DNA of 64,000 bases. Source: Phoronis australis (Eukaryota; Phoronida; Phoronidae). Where the stretch lies: positions 294,328 to 358,327 of the forward strand of contig NMRA01000184.1 of assembly GCA_002633005.1 (NCBI GenBank), written 5' to 3'. This document shows positions 37,401 to 52,400 of the stretch, piece by piece. The position numbers and the translations under genes are program-made. The number at the start of each line of letters is the position of its first letter. Within the stretch, counting starts at the first letter, position 1. Under the pieces are notes generated by a model that was not told where the DNA came from, did no database searches, and saw only the letters and a program-made list of their open reading frames with translations.

Positions 37401-40400
37401 ACAACAGTACTATACTTATAGTTTTCATCTCAAACTTGTTACTTGCTATTAACAGGGCCAAAAAGTTTATTTGGCTTTGGTCTATGCTCAACTCATTTGG
37501 AAACCCGTGCCTTGCTGTTAAAAAAAAAACAGCCCGCCCACATCATTTTAGCCAAATTCACGTTTTTTTATCAAAAGCCAGGCAAACTCATGCAAGCCAG
37601 CCCTTAAACAACGAAGCTTTCAAGCAAGCCACATTCACCTCCTTGGGGTCTTCAATGAATGAAAATAAGTTATGACCACTGACTGACAAGTGTCAGTGCT
37701 GTTGTCACATTGATTTCCATCACAAACTTAAGATGCTGGGTATTTGATGGCTTTTACAATTACTTATTCATAATTAAATGTCAATATTTTAACTCTTCCT
37801 CAATACCAAGCTCAGCACTTACCAGTGGTGTGCGCACTGCCTTGACAGGGTCCGTGGACAACATAGATATGGCTTTAGCAGTCACTGTCCCTGCAGCTAA
37901 GGTACCTGTGACTTTGCGACGATGCAGCTCCAACTCTGACATGTGCTAGGAAATATTCAAGATGAGAAATATATAGCGAGTTATTGTCCTTGCCATTCAA
38001 TAAACATGTAGTTAGCAGGCAGTTAATGTAAACTGACAAAAACAGTGGAGGATCAAACATCCAAGCTGAACAATGTCAAAATCAGACCCGACCATTGAGC
38101 CATGAAAGAAAAGACTAGAGTGTAACCACAAAAACACTAATCTAAAATAATTTAAATAAAACTAAATGAACTGAAATTTAAAAAATATCTATGCTACCTG
38201 CTGGGCAGCGATAACCAAAGCCTGCTCCCTCAGGCTGTTGGTCAATGGGATGGGTATTGTCTCACTCAGCGTCTGGTTGACTTCGCACTTCCAGTAGACA
38301 ACAGATTCATCTCCACCGTAGGCACCACGCCCGCGACCTATGAAAGACAATAATTATCATTAACAGAGTTGCAAGCTAACCCAGGACTTTGATTGACTTA
38401 AGGTGTAAACACCATTGTTGCGAGGTGGGTGATTTGTGTCTAAAAAAATGCAAAATTTGCCACAGCAATGACAGAAATAACCGCAAAACTTCATAATCAA
38501 ATCAAATAAGTTGAAATTGTGATTTTTAACTATTAGTGTGAATCGTGAAAAAAATAACTTAGTCACAACTGTCAAAGCTAAGGATTGTAGTGTCAAACAC
38601 AATCTGAATATGTTAGTTCAGTAGTTGACCTACAGATCGATTTTTAAACGAAAAGCCGTGGTTCAAATCCTGGCTTCACTCAATCTGGTAAGTGACTATA
38701 GCACTAATCTTGCACTGAAAATGCCAGTCATTATCAGAACTAAGGAATTATTACAACACAGTTAAATCAAATACACAGCAACATAAAGATCCCGCTATCT
38801 CATACCAGCAGCAGCAGCGCTTGTGATTCGCACAGTGTTGGGTCCGGGCTGGAACGGAAGCGCCATCTTCAGTGGGAGAGTTGCAACAGCCTCAATGGAG
38901 TAGAGGAACTCGCCGACGTTTTCATTGATGAAGAGAACGGAGCATTGCCTTTTACCGGTAGCGAATGGCAGGAAGTCAATGTCAACAATAGCGACACCTT
39001 TACCCTCTATGAAGACCGAGGGAGACGGGCAAAAGTAAGCACTCATAATGGCATCTGTGTCAACTGGAAGAGGAAAACAAGGACTTCAGACACTTAACAC
39101 AAACAGTATATTTAGTACGTTCTCCAGTTTGGTACAGTGAAAGATTAATTATTTTGCTTGAGGAATTTGTACCAAATTTTGGAAACATACAACATTGGCT
39201 GACTCAAATTCATGAATTACGATAAATGACAAACGATTGATCATTCAACTCGAAGCCACACACCAGGAGGACACATGAAAAGGTTTGGACAGCTATTTTT
39301 GTCAATTTTATGAACTGCAGAACCTATTCTCACACTGTTGATACAAAAATGCAGTGTGTGAACTTTAATAAATATGATGAATACCAAAATTGACAGTATT
39401 CCGATCTTCAGAATCAAGAAAATTCAACTTCTGCTAGAAGTTTCACGCCCCAAATTTTAGAGACTGACCCAAAATGGAGAATTTTTATCCAAGTGCAACA
39501 CGTTTACAAACCCGTAGCAACTTGATTTAAATGCAGCAATATCAAAATAACAGATAATATATTTTTCTCTGGTGTATGTCCTTCCTAACACAACAGTTGA
39601 CAAACAAAAATATTCATCTTCATAGCCTCTGACCACTCACAGCCTCTGACCACTCACAGCCTCTGACCACTCACAGCCTCTGACCACTCACAGCCTCTGA
39701 CCACTCACCAGCTCCCTCCACAAGATTCAGTTTATCCTGCGTGTCGACAATCTTTGGTGGAACCTTCATCTCCTCGTCCGACGACGGTGGAGTGACGGAG
39801 CGTGGATTCTTTCCCGTGTTGATCTTTGCACGTGCCTTTCGCTTCTTCTTCTTGCGTGGCTTCATAAGGCTCTTGTTCTGAGTATTTCCCTTGTTTCCGT
39901 CTACCTTGCCTTCAACTAACACAATACGGAAGTCTCCTGACTCAGGGAAAGGATTTGCAACCTCTAGTGAAAGTTTCTTCAGCTCGTAGCAAGGTGACTC
40001 ACACTTGACGACACGCTGGAAACAAAATCGTTTGAAGAATTAAGTTACACATCAACAGATCATGCATGAACTAAAAGCAAACGCACAACTTGAATGTTAA
40101 ATCTTGTTTCCTAAAATTTGTTTATTGCTTGGTAAAATGTCACCCATTTCGAGCACAAATTATTCCAACAAATTATTGTTCTTTATTCAGCTGCTAAAGA
40201 CATCTAACATCGTGCTAAGTGACCACAATTTCTAAAAATATCATCCCACCAGGGATGGGTTGCATGAAACTTCAATACTTCTCCACTGGATGAGTTTGAT
40301 TGTTGCATGATGTCAGACACATTGTCCAACAATGACATCATGGGATGTGATGATGCGGCATCATTGTGGTTATCCAGCATGTAACTTTTATGCAACCAGG

Positions 40401-43400
40401 CTCTGCTGGTGACATGTGACATTAATAGGTTTGTAATCATAAAATATTAATATACAGTTTATGTTGGCATAAGATTCCAATATGAACTTTCTGTTACAAG
40501 ACCAAGTTACGAGAAAAGGTGTAAACGACTTACATCAGGTGTAATGTTGTCAATCTGAGTCCTTAGAGTGAACACGAGAGTCGTTCCTGTTAAAGACCCA
40601 GACCTGCGTCCAACCAGAATCAATGTCGCCTCGGCTGGTCGCAAGAACCGACTGGTGAACTCGATTTCTAAATTAGCCACACCCTTTGGTGGAATGGTGA
40701 CTGTGTTTCCGATTGGGCAAACAAAGTCGTTAGCATCATGGCCTGCCATTAGAATGGTGTAGGTCAAAGGTCGGTTACTGGGATTGGTCAGCCGGATCTG
40801 TCTCATGACCATGCCATGCAGGGTACCAGTGAAGTCAACAGTGTTCTTGGCCAGGTACTGAGGCATCTTTTGGTAGAGGAACACCGACAGAAACATCAAC
40901 ATGATAGGGTTGGGGTCTGTGATATCAATGGCCTGTAAACAGAAATATCAAATATAATGCAGCATGTAAACTTAAGTAAATAATAAGTTAAGATATATAA
41001 TAATAATGGAACAGTGGTGTCAGAATTTTGCGAAATAAAGACTGCAAAGCAGTGAAGGCCAACATTTTACTTAGGCCTTCTACAGGCCCATTACAACAGA
41101 AATTGTGTTTTAATTTCACTGCTAATACTGACAGAAAGACTACCAGCCTGCTTGAGGAATATTTAATGATTCCCTTTAGTTAGCAATGACAGTTTTCACT
41201 GAAACTGCTTTACTTCCAAAGCATTCTTTTCTAATCCTTTGGTAAGCGAAACAACTACCAACATGGTGAAGTTAAGATATATGTATGCGAGGTCAAATTT
41301 CCAACTTTGAGTATGCACTCACGCACACATTCCGTTATCCAATGACTCACGGTTTTTGACAAATATGAAACACAGCACATCACTATGACATTATTCATAT
41401 ATAAGTCACTATGCAAACATGCAGACATTATTCATATATAAGTCACTATGCAAACATGCAGTCATTGTAATACGCATCTGTTTTATCTATGGTTTAGCTA
41501 CACCCTCAAAAGATACTTTATCCAATGATTTGTGCATTGTATGACATGTATATTAGCAACACACCAAGGATGGTGAATACTGACAAAGATGAAATGATGT
41601 CATATTTACCTGGATGTCATACTCCAGTCCAATATATTGCATGGCGTTGACCACCTTAAGCGCATTGTGCAGACACTGCTCAGCTGTGGCTGGCTGGGTG
41701 TACATGTCTTGAAGGTGGGTTTTCACCTAACAAACATTAAGGTAAAAGCGTTAGGCACATTACTGAAAACAATGGTAATGATCAACACAGGTAGCATTTG
41801 TACCAACTAGTGTTGACCCACAAACCAGTTTATTGCCATTCAAATGACAGCCATGTTGCTTTATACACTGCATAAATCAACCTATCAATACCAACATATC
41901 ATACACAGCCTTCAGCATTACCAGTGTGAAAGCACTTTAAAAGCATGGAAATCATTTCTCATGAAACAAAGGCAAAAGTAAAGACCAATTTTGAAGCAAT
42001 AAGTGAACAAATTTTTGATAACAAAAGTTGACAACGGCATCAGGATTGGAGATAAAAGTAAGATTAAGTGTTAGGTAATAGATATTGGAAGGGCACAATC
42101 ACATGATGGGGTGTGTCGAAGAGAGCTAGTTTCTTGTAAATGCGTGTTTGGCTAGATTGCACAATTAGACCACAGCTGGGTGAAAAGGTCGCAAAGTTAC
42201 AAGCAAAATGACCGCCACCGTCAGCGACTGGTTGTTAATGTTGAACTATTGAATTACGAGATAGTGAGAAACATGTAACTAACTTGACACTATTTTCATT
42301 CCAGCAAGAATTTTTCAACCATAAATGTCTTGCAATTGTCTGATGATACAAAAGGCCCTATCCCCAGATGATCAACTCACCAAGAATGGACAATGGGCAC
42401 CCAGTACAGCGCCAATGACCATCCCATCCAGTAAGTCAAAGTCAAAGTTGACGATCCATCGAGCGGGTGGAATGCCTCCTTTGGGGCAGTTCTCCCAGAT
42501 GCCATGACGGTATTGCTCGTACATGTGGTTGAGCCATGCGAGAATGATTCGTTCCCCCACACCATAGACATTGCTACAAAGGGGGTCAGGATTGACGGCA
42601 GGCAGTTTCTTCTTGTGGTCAGGCGAGTTGACATTCTTGAACTGACGCGGTGTGATGCGAGACATGATGAGAATCTGTTGGAATAGACACAATGTTAGCA
42701 AACAGGGTGTGCAGAAAACAAGGCAAGTTTTAAATTAAATCAAACAGCAGAGAACTAAGAAAACAAACATGTTTTTATCTGTTTATTTAAAAATCACTTT
42801 TACATACAAATCATAAGACTTTCCTAACCTGACAAAGACATTTTACACCCAAAATGAACTATGAAGCACGACACGGTATGACAGATGGTTCTACCATTAT
42901 TTGAAGTGGCACGCCCTGAGACTCCAAGTATTACAACAAACAAAACAGACAACACGGTAGACAAGTAATAAAAATAATGTAAAATCAGCAAGGATTCAAA
43001 CAGACCCTGCGTATTCATAAAGGTCTGTGTGAGCAATGTGAATGGCTTCACACAGCTTCAAAAATAATAAGTAAGAAAAAACCTTGAGAATGGAATAAGC
43101 ATAGCAAAAATGTCCTTATTTCTATTCAAATGTTCTCATTATTGACCAGGAGTTTCCCAATTCACCTTGAAGGTCTGCAGTAGAATGTCAGTCCAAGCTT
43201 TCTTAGATACTGCCTCAAACAGTTGGTCATTCAGCTGAGCTTCATCCTCCGTCAAGGTCTTCTTCTGGTACGATGATGGGTCCGTGATGAACTCCTGCAG
43301 GGATTTCCAGTGTTTGTAATCCCCAGGTTCCATCAGGTACTCAGGTTTGATGGAAGAGACACACCCTCCCTGGTTCCTAGAATTATGCGGTGTAACCGTA

Positions 43401-46400
43401 GTTATCGTTATCATGATCATAATGATTATTATTATGTTCATTACTATTTATGATAACAATAGCCGGAGTCTTTAAAGATAATAACTATGATGGTGGAAAC
43501 AATTAATATTAACAACTAAAATTTCTGAAGAGTTTGCAAAAACTCTCAAGTTAAAAGTGGTCTCTGAAGTATTCAGTGACTCACTTCATGAAGGTAAGCA
43601 GTGTCGAATGCTGCCAGTGAATCTGCTTAACTCTCTCCGTGGGGTCAGGAGGGATGGGGGCATTGAGTGGCACCCCTGGGATATTGCGGCCACACAGGTG
43701 ATGGATCATGTCGTAGATGGTCTTGATGTCTTTCCGTAGATTGTTTGCATCATAATTACCACTCTGTGTGCTGTTGGAGTCTCGGCCTTGCTTACTGATT
43801 CCACTGCAAAATGAAAAGACTTGATTACAGAAATATCTGTACTGCTGGGGCGTACGAGCTAAATAAGTGAATACTAGGTGGTACACAGAAATTGAGTCAA
43901 AATCACAGCACTTTCAACAGTATGATTAGATGTCTGTTTATTAAATACTAAACTGCTCTCAATAAGACTGCAAAGTCACATCCCATAATTCAGATCATTT
44001 CGTTCACGGTTTGCAAATGTGTCGGAGCGCACTTGCCCATAAATTATAAGCGTGCCCCTGCCCTACAAGTATAAGCATGCCCCTGCCCTACTAGTATAAG
44101 CATGCCCCTGCCCTACAGTGCTGTTGTAGCAGAAACACGTTTTGTACTAAATAATTCTAACACAAATGTGCTAAGTAATTCTATCTCCATTTAAGAAAAT
44201 TGAAACACCGACAGCTAAGAGACTACGATTCTGTTCACCATAGTGAATCTATGACAACATGTCTGACGACCTGGTCACCATAGTGATTCTATGACAACAT
44301 TTCTGAGGACAATGCTTGAGTAACTATTCATTTTAACGGACAGACAAAAGCACTTTAGCCTAACATCACAAAAGCCACACGCAAAAAATGATTGCTGCGC
44401 TCTCAAGTTCACGTTCACAAAAACATGATCAAACCTGCACTTCATGTAAAATGTGAAATCCAGCAAACAGGTACACAGTGTAATCACTTACTAAGTAAAT
44501 GGGAAAACTGAACGTATTATACAGAGTGCGTAGCCTAATTTTTTTTTACCGAAGCTAGTGCTGTAAATTTCCAATTCTCGAGATTTGACGATGAAGCTTA
44601 TGTGGACTTATAACACACAGCAAGACAGACTGATATGATGTCCTACTCATTCAAACATTACAGCATGCAACATTGTGCTCCCAGATATGAACTGATAGAC
44701 ACGCTACAGTACAAAAACAATACAGTACAATACAATACAATCACGCTAAGCTTACCGCTTTGACCTGTTTGTGTTATCAAGGATGAAAATTAAAACTATC
44801 AGATTTACATTGTTAGTATAACCACTCGTAAAAAATTAATGCACAAGAAACATAACTGAAATAAACAATGGATGAAAACAAAACAGCTTTTGACTAAAAA
44901 TTCTACTTAAAAGTAACAGCTGAAATGTTAGAATTAATTGAAATCTGGGGTACTTTTCATGAAACTTGGATTTAGTAAAGAATTTTGGTTAAAACTCATC
45001 AAGCAACAATGGTAACGTGGCACGTGACCAACAAAGCCACCAAGCAAATGGCGGAGGATTCAGAGTTAATTTACAGGGAAGGATAGGATGTATGTCATTT
45101 AATATGACAAGAAAAGATTAACGGGTAAATTTATTTTCACAAAGCAGAACCGGAAGACAATTTATTCTGTGAAAAGAGTGTGCTCGTGGAATGAAATCGA
45201 TCTAAAACAATGGTGACTTGTTAGTGTTGGTTATACAAATGTCCTGAACGCACAGCTACCTGTTATACCAAAAAGTTTACATTACCTCCTTAAAGAGAAT
45301 GGTATACAAATAGGATATGGTCCATTAGGCCAGCCATTGGCAGAGAACCATCTCTGTACCGCCAGCAAAACCTCCGACTGGAATATTCCCTCTTCTGTAT
45401 CTTCATCTGGGAAGAGTGCGGATCCTAAAGATCGACTAACCATGTCTTGTTTTGCCATGGCCGCAGAGTTGGAATCCGAGGCTACTTTATTGAGAGCGCC
45501 AGTTCGTGGTGTGCTCGGGTATGTTGAACCTGTGCGAGCAGGAATGAGGTGAAAGGTGTGCATTTGAACAGACAAACAGTCAAAATACAACCAGTATCGA
45601 CTTCTCAGCATTGCCTGTATGCTCCAACTACTTTCAAACTATCACCTAAAATTCATGTATAAGCCGCAAAGACAATACCAAAATGTCACAAACATTCAAT
45701 TTTAAACAGATATCAATTGAAAGTAAATTGTAAAAAAATCTGTAGACTGATAGGTGTTGTCTCAACACAAACTGTGACATATGTAAAGCATCAAATGCAT
45801 TGCTTTCAAATTAGATCCGTCTTTCTAGACCTATTTCAAACTAAAAACAGAATAAATTAATTGAAATAACTAAAGATTAGTAGAAGTGGTAAAGCTGGCT
45901 AAAGTTATGAAAAGTACAAGCAAGTTATAAGTAGAAACAGACAGACAAGTATTAAATGTGCTCCCCCCTAAACTGTTCTATCTCATAGCTTGCAGACTCT
46001 TGCCTTCTGCGTAGACTTTCTTCTTGACGGCAGAACTCCCCGGGGTGACCCGATACTTCTTTTTAGCTGATCCGTCTTCAGCAGACGACGATGACTCACT
46101 CCCGCCACTGCCACTACTACTACTTTCACTACTGCTAGATTCAGATGTTGTGGTATAGCTGGTCTCACTACTCTCAGTAGTGTAGGAGGTCTCCGAGGTA
46201 GAGCAAACGGATGACGTGTAGTCAGACGTGTACCAGGAGCTACTACTGTCTGATGGCAGACGGAAGGATAGGAAGACAGACGTACAGACAAACAGATGGA
46301 CAGACAGGAAATAGTAAGACAAGGACAGATGACAGAAACAGACACAAAGAACACAGGTAACTTGGCGTGAATGCCAGAACATTCCGAGGTCACAGTTCTT

Positions 46401-49400
46401 GTGCGGAGCCTCTGTTTTGATTGTTGATTTTAATTTTAAAATATAGTAGTAAATATTCTTCAGTTGAGATGCATAGAACACTGTTTGTATGTTCAAGGAT
46501 TTTAAAAGGTCAAATATGAACACAGACAAATAGTTCCTATTAATACATAGCTGAACAACACACCTCGCATAAAGGTGATGAAAAGGCTGATTATTGAAAA
46601 AATACAGGAAATCAAGCAATAGTTAATAGTAAATTGGCAGTGGTCTATGCAGCCAGATAAACATAAAACAGACAAAGCACATCGATTTGATTAAGCTCAG
46701 CAAAATGATGAGAAGGAAACTGGTCTATTTACAACAAAACAGAATGTGTATGTGAGTACTCAACTTCAAATTACAGTAATTAGAACAATGTACACTAGAT
46801 ACCTGTGCAACTTTGAGTGCTACTTTCATAAGTAGACGACGAACACTCAAACTGTGAGCTGGTAGCACTGGTACTGGGACGGCTGGGTGGTCTCTGTGGA
46901 GTTTGAACAGGAACAAAGATGGCCTCACCAACATTTAAACTCTCTTTTGACACAGTCATGTGACCCTTCAACGTCTGCCCCTGAAGGAATAAATGGAATT
47001 TACATAGTGACGGTCATTTTCGTACAGTTCTTAATGCTACAATCTCTCACATTGACAATGGCTACTATACAGACTCACATTGACCACTTTTGATAAAATA
47101 ACTTGTCAGTGACAAAAAACAAAATTAAAGGAAAAATTTACTGAACAAGTTGAATACAAGAAAACCAAGGTAGTTGGGTACCTTCACTAGCAAGGATAAA
47201 ATTCCTTAAATACTTTTTTTCAGAATTAATTGAAGACCCATAAAGCTATTTATTTTTAAATCCTTGACCACATAATCTTACTATGTGCACAAAAAATAAT
47301 GCTTAGATGTTTGTAATCACATGAATAAATTTGCTGAGTGATGCTTAATAATGCCAATAACCCAAAATATTTTTGTTCAGATTTTATGCCAAAGACCTAA
47401 CATAATCTGTTAATCATAATTAGACATGTCTAAATTTTCAACTGTGTTATTATAGCTGTTTTCAAAACTTAACAAAGCCGCTCAACAGAAAGTCAACAAC
47501 ATAACTTTCCAACAATCCAATACATTTCTGTGCACATTTTGAACATTATCATGACTCCATCGTGAGGTGGACCCCTGGTTCAAATTATGCTTTACCTGTT
47601 CACAGACAATTTGGTGGTCAGTTCTGTGCATAGACAGGAAGGGGTAACAGGTCAGGATGCTGTTGTCAGCTGTGGCCGATACAGACAAGGGGAACCTGAA
47701 TGAAAACATGTTCATATCATTATCAGATATCTTTTCCAGTTACAGGGTTGTCTTAAGTGAGATCTTGGCCCACTGTGAGTTTGGGAACTTGCAAATGAGT
47801 ATTGAGATGATGTGATTCAAGTGAATACAGAAAGCAGTGCGACTTAATACACAAGTAACTTTCATACTTTGCAGTCATCATGCCATCAACTCAGCACTGT
47901 TGTATAGCGAGATTTTCAAAACGAATATTAAAATGTAAAAAAGCCAACATGTGATCAAGAAAAATCTGTGAATGATAAGTTTCATCTTAATTTGTTAATT
48001 CACTTTGCCTGTTCAATACAAACAATCACATTATACTTCATCTCACCTGTTGCCCAGCTCATCCACAAACACAATCTGTTTACTGAAGGAGACAGGCTTG
48101 GGACTAGTGAAGGTCACTGTGCAGTCTAACACATGCGGTATTTGCTTGGTCTCATCAGACAGACAGGGCTTCACCTCTGGAAGTAGACAACAGCATTGTG
48201 CATAAAACACTGGATGTTCCCGAAGTACTAACAATCGTTAGTACAGTAGATCACCAAAAGTTGTTAGGAGAAGGAAGGTGCCACTAAAATTACAGTATAA
48301 TAACCATACATTCTCTGCTACCTGTTGCAAAATTATCATAGTCATTATCAATGTCACCATCATTGTTATAGTATTGCTATTGGGATTCATTAGTATTGCT
48401 CTTATTACATTTTTACTAATAATGTTTGTTTCCGAGCATCTGCATCAGTTCAATCGTTGATGTTACAATATTCAAATTCATCAGGAATATTGATGTATGT
48501 TTCAAGCCATTCTACCAAAGCATGGTAACGGTACTATAACTAAAAGAGAACCAAATACCTTGTCCCTTGTGGAAAGTGACATCTAGTGGCGTTATCATGC
48601 TGCCATCTTCACATTCCACCTCTGGTACTTCAACATTGATGACATTGGCCCTGAAATATGGATAACAACATTACAGTATAGAGAGCCAGCATTTAAATAC
48701 AATAATCAACAAGGAAACCTTTAAAATAAATGTATTAACCTAAGTTCATGTTTAACCGTGCAGGCAATCCCATTGCTAAAATGAATTTAAAGAGTCTTAG
48801 TTTCTTAGACGAAAAGTTGATGGCAGCTCTAGTCTACACTCAAATCAATGAGAATGCAATTGGTCAAAAACAAACAGTTACACAAAGGCCAGCAATGACA
48901 TTTGACAAGTGTGGCCACAGATCACTACGAATATTCATGATTTAATCAATAATACACTGTTACATACTTTCTGTAGTCGATGGCAAATATTTTGAAGTGT
49001 GCCGATACTTCCGTCGCTAAGGGTACAGGTGTCATCACTATGGCCATGGGGTCAAACCACAGCTTAGCTGCCCGAAGCTCACCAGCCAAATCAAGGTACT
49101 GGTATGGTTTGTCGAAATCGTCATTGAGTATGACAGGAATCTTGCCAGAATATTTTCCAGGCTTTGCTGAAATGAAATAGTAGCAGTCGCACAATGACGC
49201 AAATACTTTTAGACAAATTTACGGGACATTTCATTCTCACTCATTAATCAAAATGCAAAATATACACCAAGATATTCAACCACTCAAACCTAATATTCAA
49301 AAAATAGTCTTTTGCGTCTGGTTTCGTGCTGGCTTTTTGCCACAAAGTGAGACAAATTTCGAAGAAATTTTGCCAACTCGTTTTAAAACTACAGTAAATG

Positions 49401-52400
49401 TACCAGTGAGACTACCAAAAAACTGAAGTTTTCTTTGCAAGTTGACTCACGTGGACAAAACAGGACCCCAACTGTGACTGTCATGCCTGGCTCCAGCTCC
49501 CCGTCAACACCTCCGTCTCCATGTGTCAGGTAAGGGACCCCTCCTTCACCATGGATCACACGGAATGTACCGTCCACCAGATCTTGAGAGACGTCAGACA
49601 GATCAAATGCCCACTTGATCTTCTTGTCACTGTTGTTGACCAATAACACTTTCTGCAAAGAGAACACATTATTAACAACCCATACATTTTATACAAAACA
49701 GCTTAAAGCAATATATAACTTTAAATATTAATGTATTTAATCCCTCTAAAAGGAAGAACCATATAAAGCAATGAGATATCCTCTTACTAGTGAAATGTGT
49801 ACTTTAAATACAGAATAATGCAGATGGTCATGTTTTTATAGTTCCTTGATTGTCAACACTAGATCCTGACAGCGTATCTTAAAATCCAGTCCAGCACACA
49901 ATGCTCACCCGAAGCTGCATTTTTTACGCCATTTGATGAAATTAAACTAAATAGGACACATACTGATTTGAGGGTTGCATCACCTTAGATACCTTGGATA
50001 CAGTTTTGAGAAGTTAAAAACTTCTAAGGAAACAAAAGCCATTCATTTCATTTCTTTGCCATTCGTGTTTCCACACGATGACAGATTTGTCTCATTTCCT
50101 CATACATATTGTGCATTGATCCGTGCAAGTGTGTGCAAGTGCAATGATTTATGGACTATTTTCACAGACCGCCAAAAACCTGAAATGGACTGCAAAATTT
50201 TTGGACGGTGGGTTTACTGGACCCCGTCAAGTGTTCGGAAGTGTAGGGTGAACACTGGACACAGCTGTGTTTAAAACAGAAAAAACAATACATTACTTAC
50301 TTAAATTTCTCACTCAGGTACATGTCCTTCATTCTGTTATTAATTGTTAACTTATTTTTAAAATATTGTGTATGAAATCTATATTCTGCCATTCTCCAGT
50401 AAATACTTAAAAGATGCTTTACAGTGACCTGAAGTCTGTGATGGCTTATCACATGATATTTTGTCCCCGTGCCAACAAAATAAAGTAAGATTTCTAATAA
50501 GTCTACATTAACCAGGACATGCACTTCACAGTTCTATGTAGAAAGACGACATGCAGGTGTAGCCTGAGGCAAACAATGAGAGGATAACTCAAGCAACGTA
50601 GGTCTCATACCATAAACATGCGCACAATGCATGGCAATGTAAACAAACTGTTCTAAGGTCCATTGTCACTAACTACAGGTGCATGTCACCTGGCAAACGG
50701 ATAACTGTCCACTACGCAGCTCCTCCTATTGATTAAAATAAATTTATCAAGTACTTTGAATTTTGAAAAACAATGAAATGACTGCGTAAGATCTAAATTT
50801 TTTTTGAAAGTTCCTTAAACTTGGAAAGTACAACAACCTTAGGAGAAAACATCATTTTGATTCCAACGGTGACAGATGCATAAACCTTTATTACAAAAGG
50901 GCCATGCTGTAAGATTATTTTAACCACAAATGGTGCTATAGCACTCGGTCTTTATTGTTTTTTGAGTGTTGGTAGATTTGAGTTCCCAAATAGCACATCT
51001 GTGTTCTGTTTATGTTACAATAAACAAAAGTGACATGAATTTTTTCATACATACACTTATTTACTCATAAATGAGTCATCCTCAAATAATTGACATATTA
51101 AAGTAAGAAATGGGAAAATAATGGGAAATTGTTTACAATTACTGTTGATATAATTTGACGTCTGAATCCTCATCCAGACAACAATTACCTTAGTTTTCCC
51201 AAGGCCTGACTCCGCCACCATGTCCAGGTAGTCAGTGGGCAAGATGTAGTCGAGTTTATTAGCAGAGAGCTGAAGAGGCTGTCTCAGGGCCGTGGCACAC
51301 ACTCTACGTCTGGGCGTGGCAACAGACACGTGAACAGGGCGAGGATTGATGATGTTAGCGATAGTGTTCTTGTTGGACGGACATGGGGTTGGTGGGAAAG
51401 GACTGGGTGAGGGAGAGGGCGCATCTGTCTGATTGATGATGACAGGCATGATGAAGTCATATGCTGCCACCTGGTGAGAGATATACGCATCTGAATCAGT
51501 GTTAAAATGAAAACAATAGGGCAAAACAGTCAAAATATGTCTCATCCGAGGGCCATTGGATTAAAAATTTGTTGGTATCAGAAAAGAGGTGAAGTGTTAA
51601 CTACAAACTTCAGATTGCAATGCACATTGTGGCAACTACCAATTGATGATTTTTTTCAAACATAAGGACCAAGATTTAAGTTTTTGCATTTTAAAGTATG
51701 CCTAAGGTGGTATGGTGCTCATTTTATGGTTTCAACCCTTTTTAAATTCACAACACAAAGTTTGCTCTCAGTTAAATTCTATTTTCAGTAAGTTGACACA
51801 CAGCAGACACAAATTAATCAATATGTACTGCTTGCCAGTGAGAAGAGTAGTCATCACTAGATTATTATGAAGACAGTTGTTATATTTAGAAAAATTGATA
51901 CAATGGCTTTATATCATTACCTCAGTTGGTGAAAAAATCAGGTGACATGTCAGGTTCACTGCACCCTCCAGGAAGACGCAGTACATACCAGGGTTGAGGA
52001 TTTGGTATGACAGTGACTCTGTAATAGAAAGTTGTGCATTAACGTATTAAATTTTACCTTAAGCCAGTATAAAATATCTCCTGGTGTTAAAAACATTCAC
52101 TACAGATTTTGCATGGGGCGGGGTGTACTTGCTCTTCCAAAGCAATGCTGTTGCATTCTTATCTTTAGTTTCAATAGAAAGTGATTGCAGCAAATTGCCT
52201 GAAATTCCCATAATGACCATACCATGACTTGGCAACCGTTACTTAGTTGCTATGACAACCAACTCAGTGCACCTGATCTGATGTAATAACCACCTGTCAG
52301 ATCTTCTGAAGCTCAAAAATTATTTCTAATCTAAACATCCGATAAAATGCAATAAGATGAGGCCAATTTGATAACTGTTCAGTGGCTTACAAGTCCATGG

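Noticed and set aside
39624-39708. CRISPR-like short direct repeats
   Set aside because: The 17-bp units are contiguous without spacers and sit in an animal intron, so this is a minisatellite.
45978-46619. 213-codon minus-strand frame as a separate small gene
   Set aside because: Its C-terminal part is the serine-rich CFAP47 exon (46004-46249). The upstream part is intron, and the stop lies past the GC donor.
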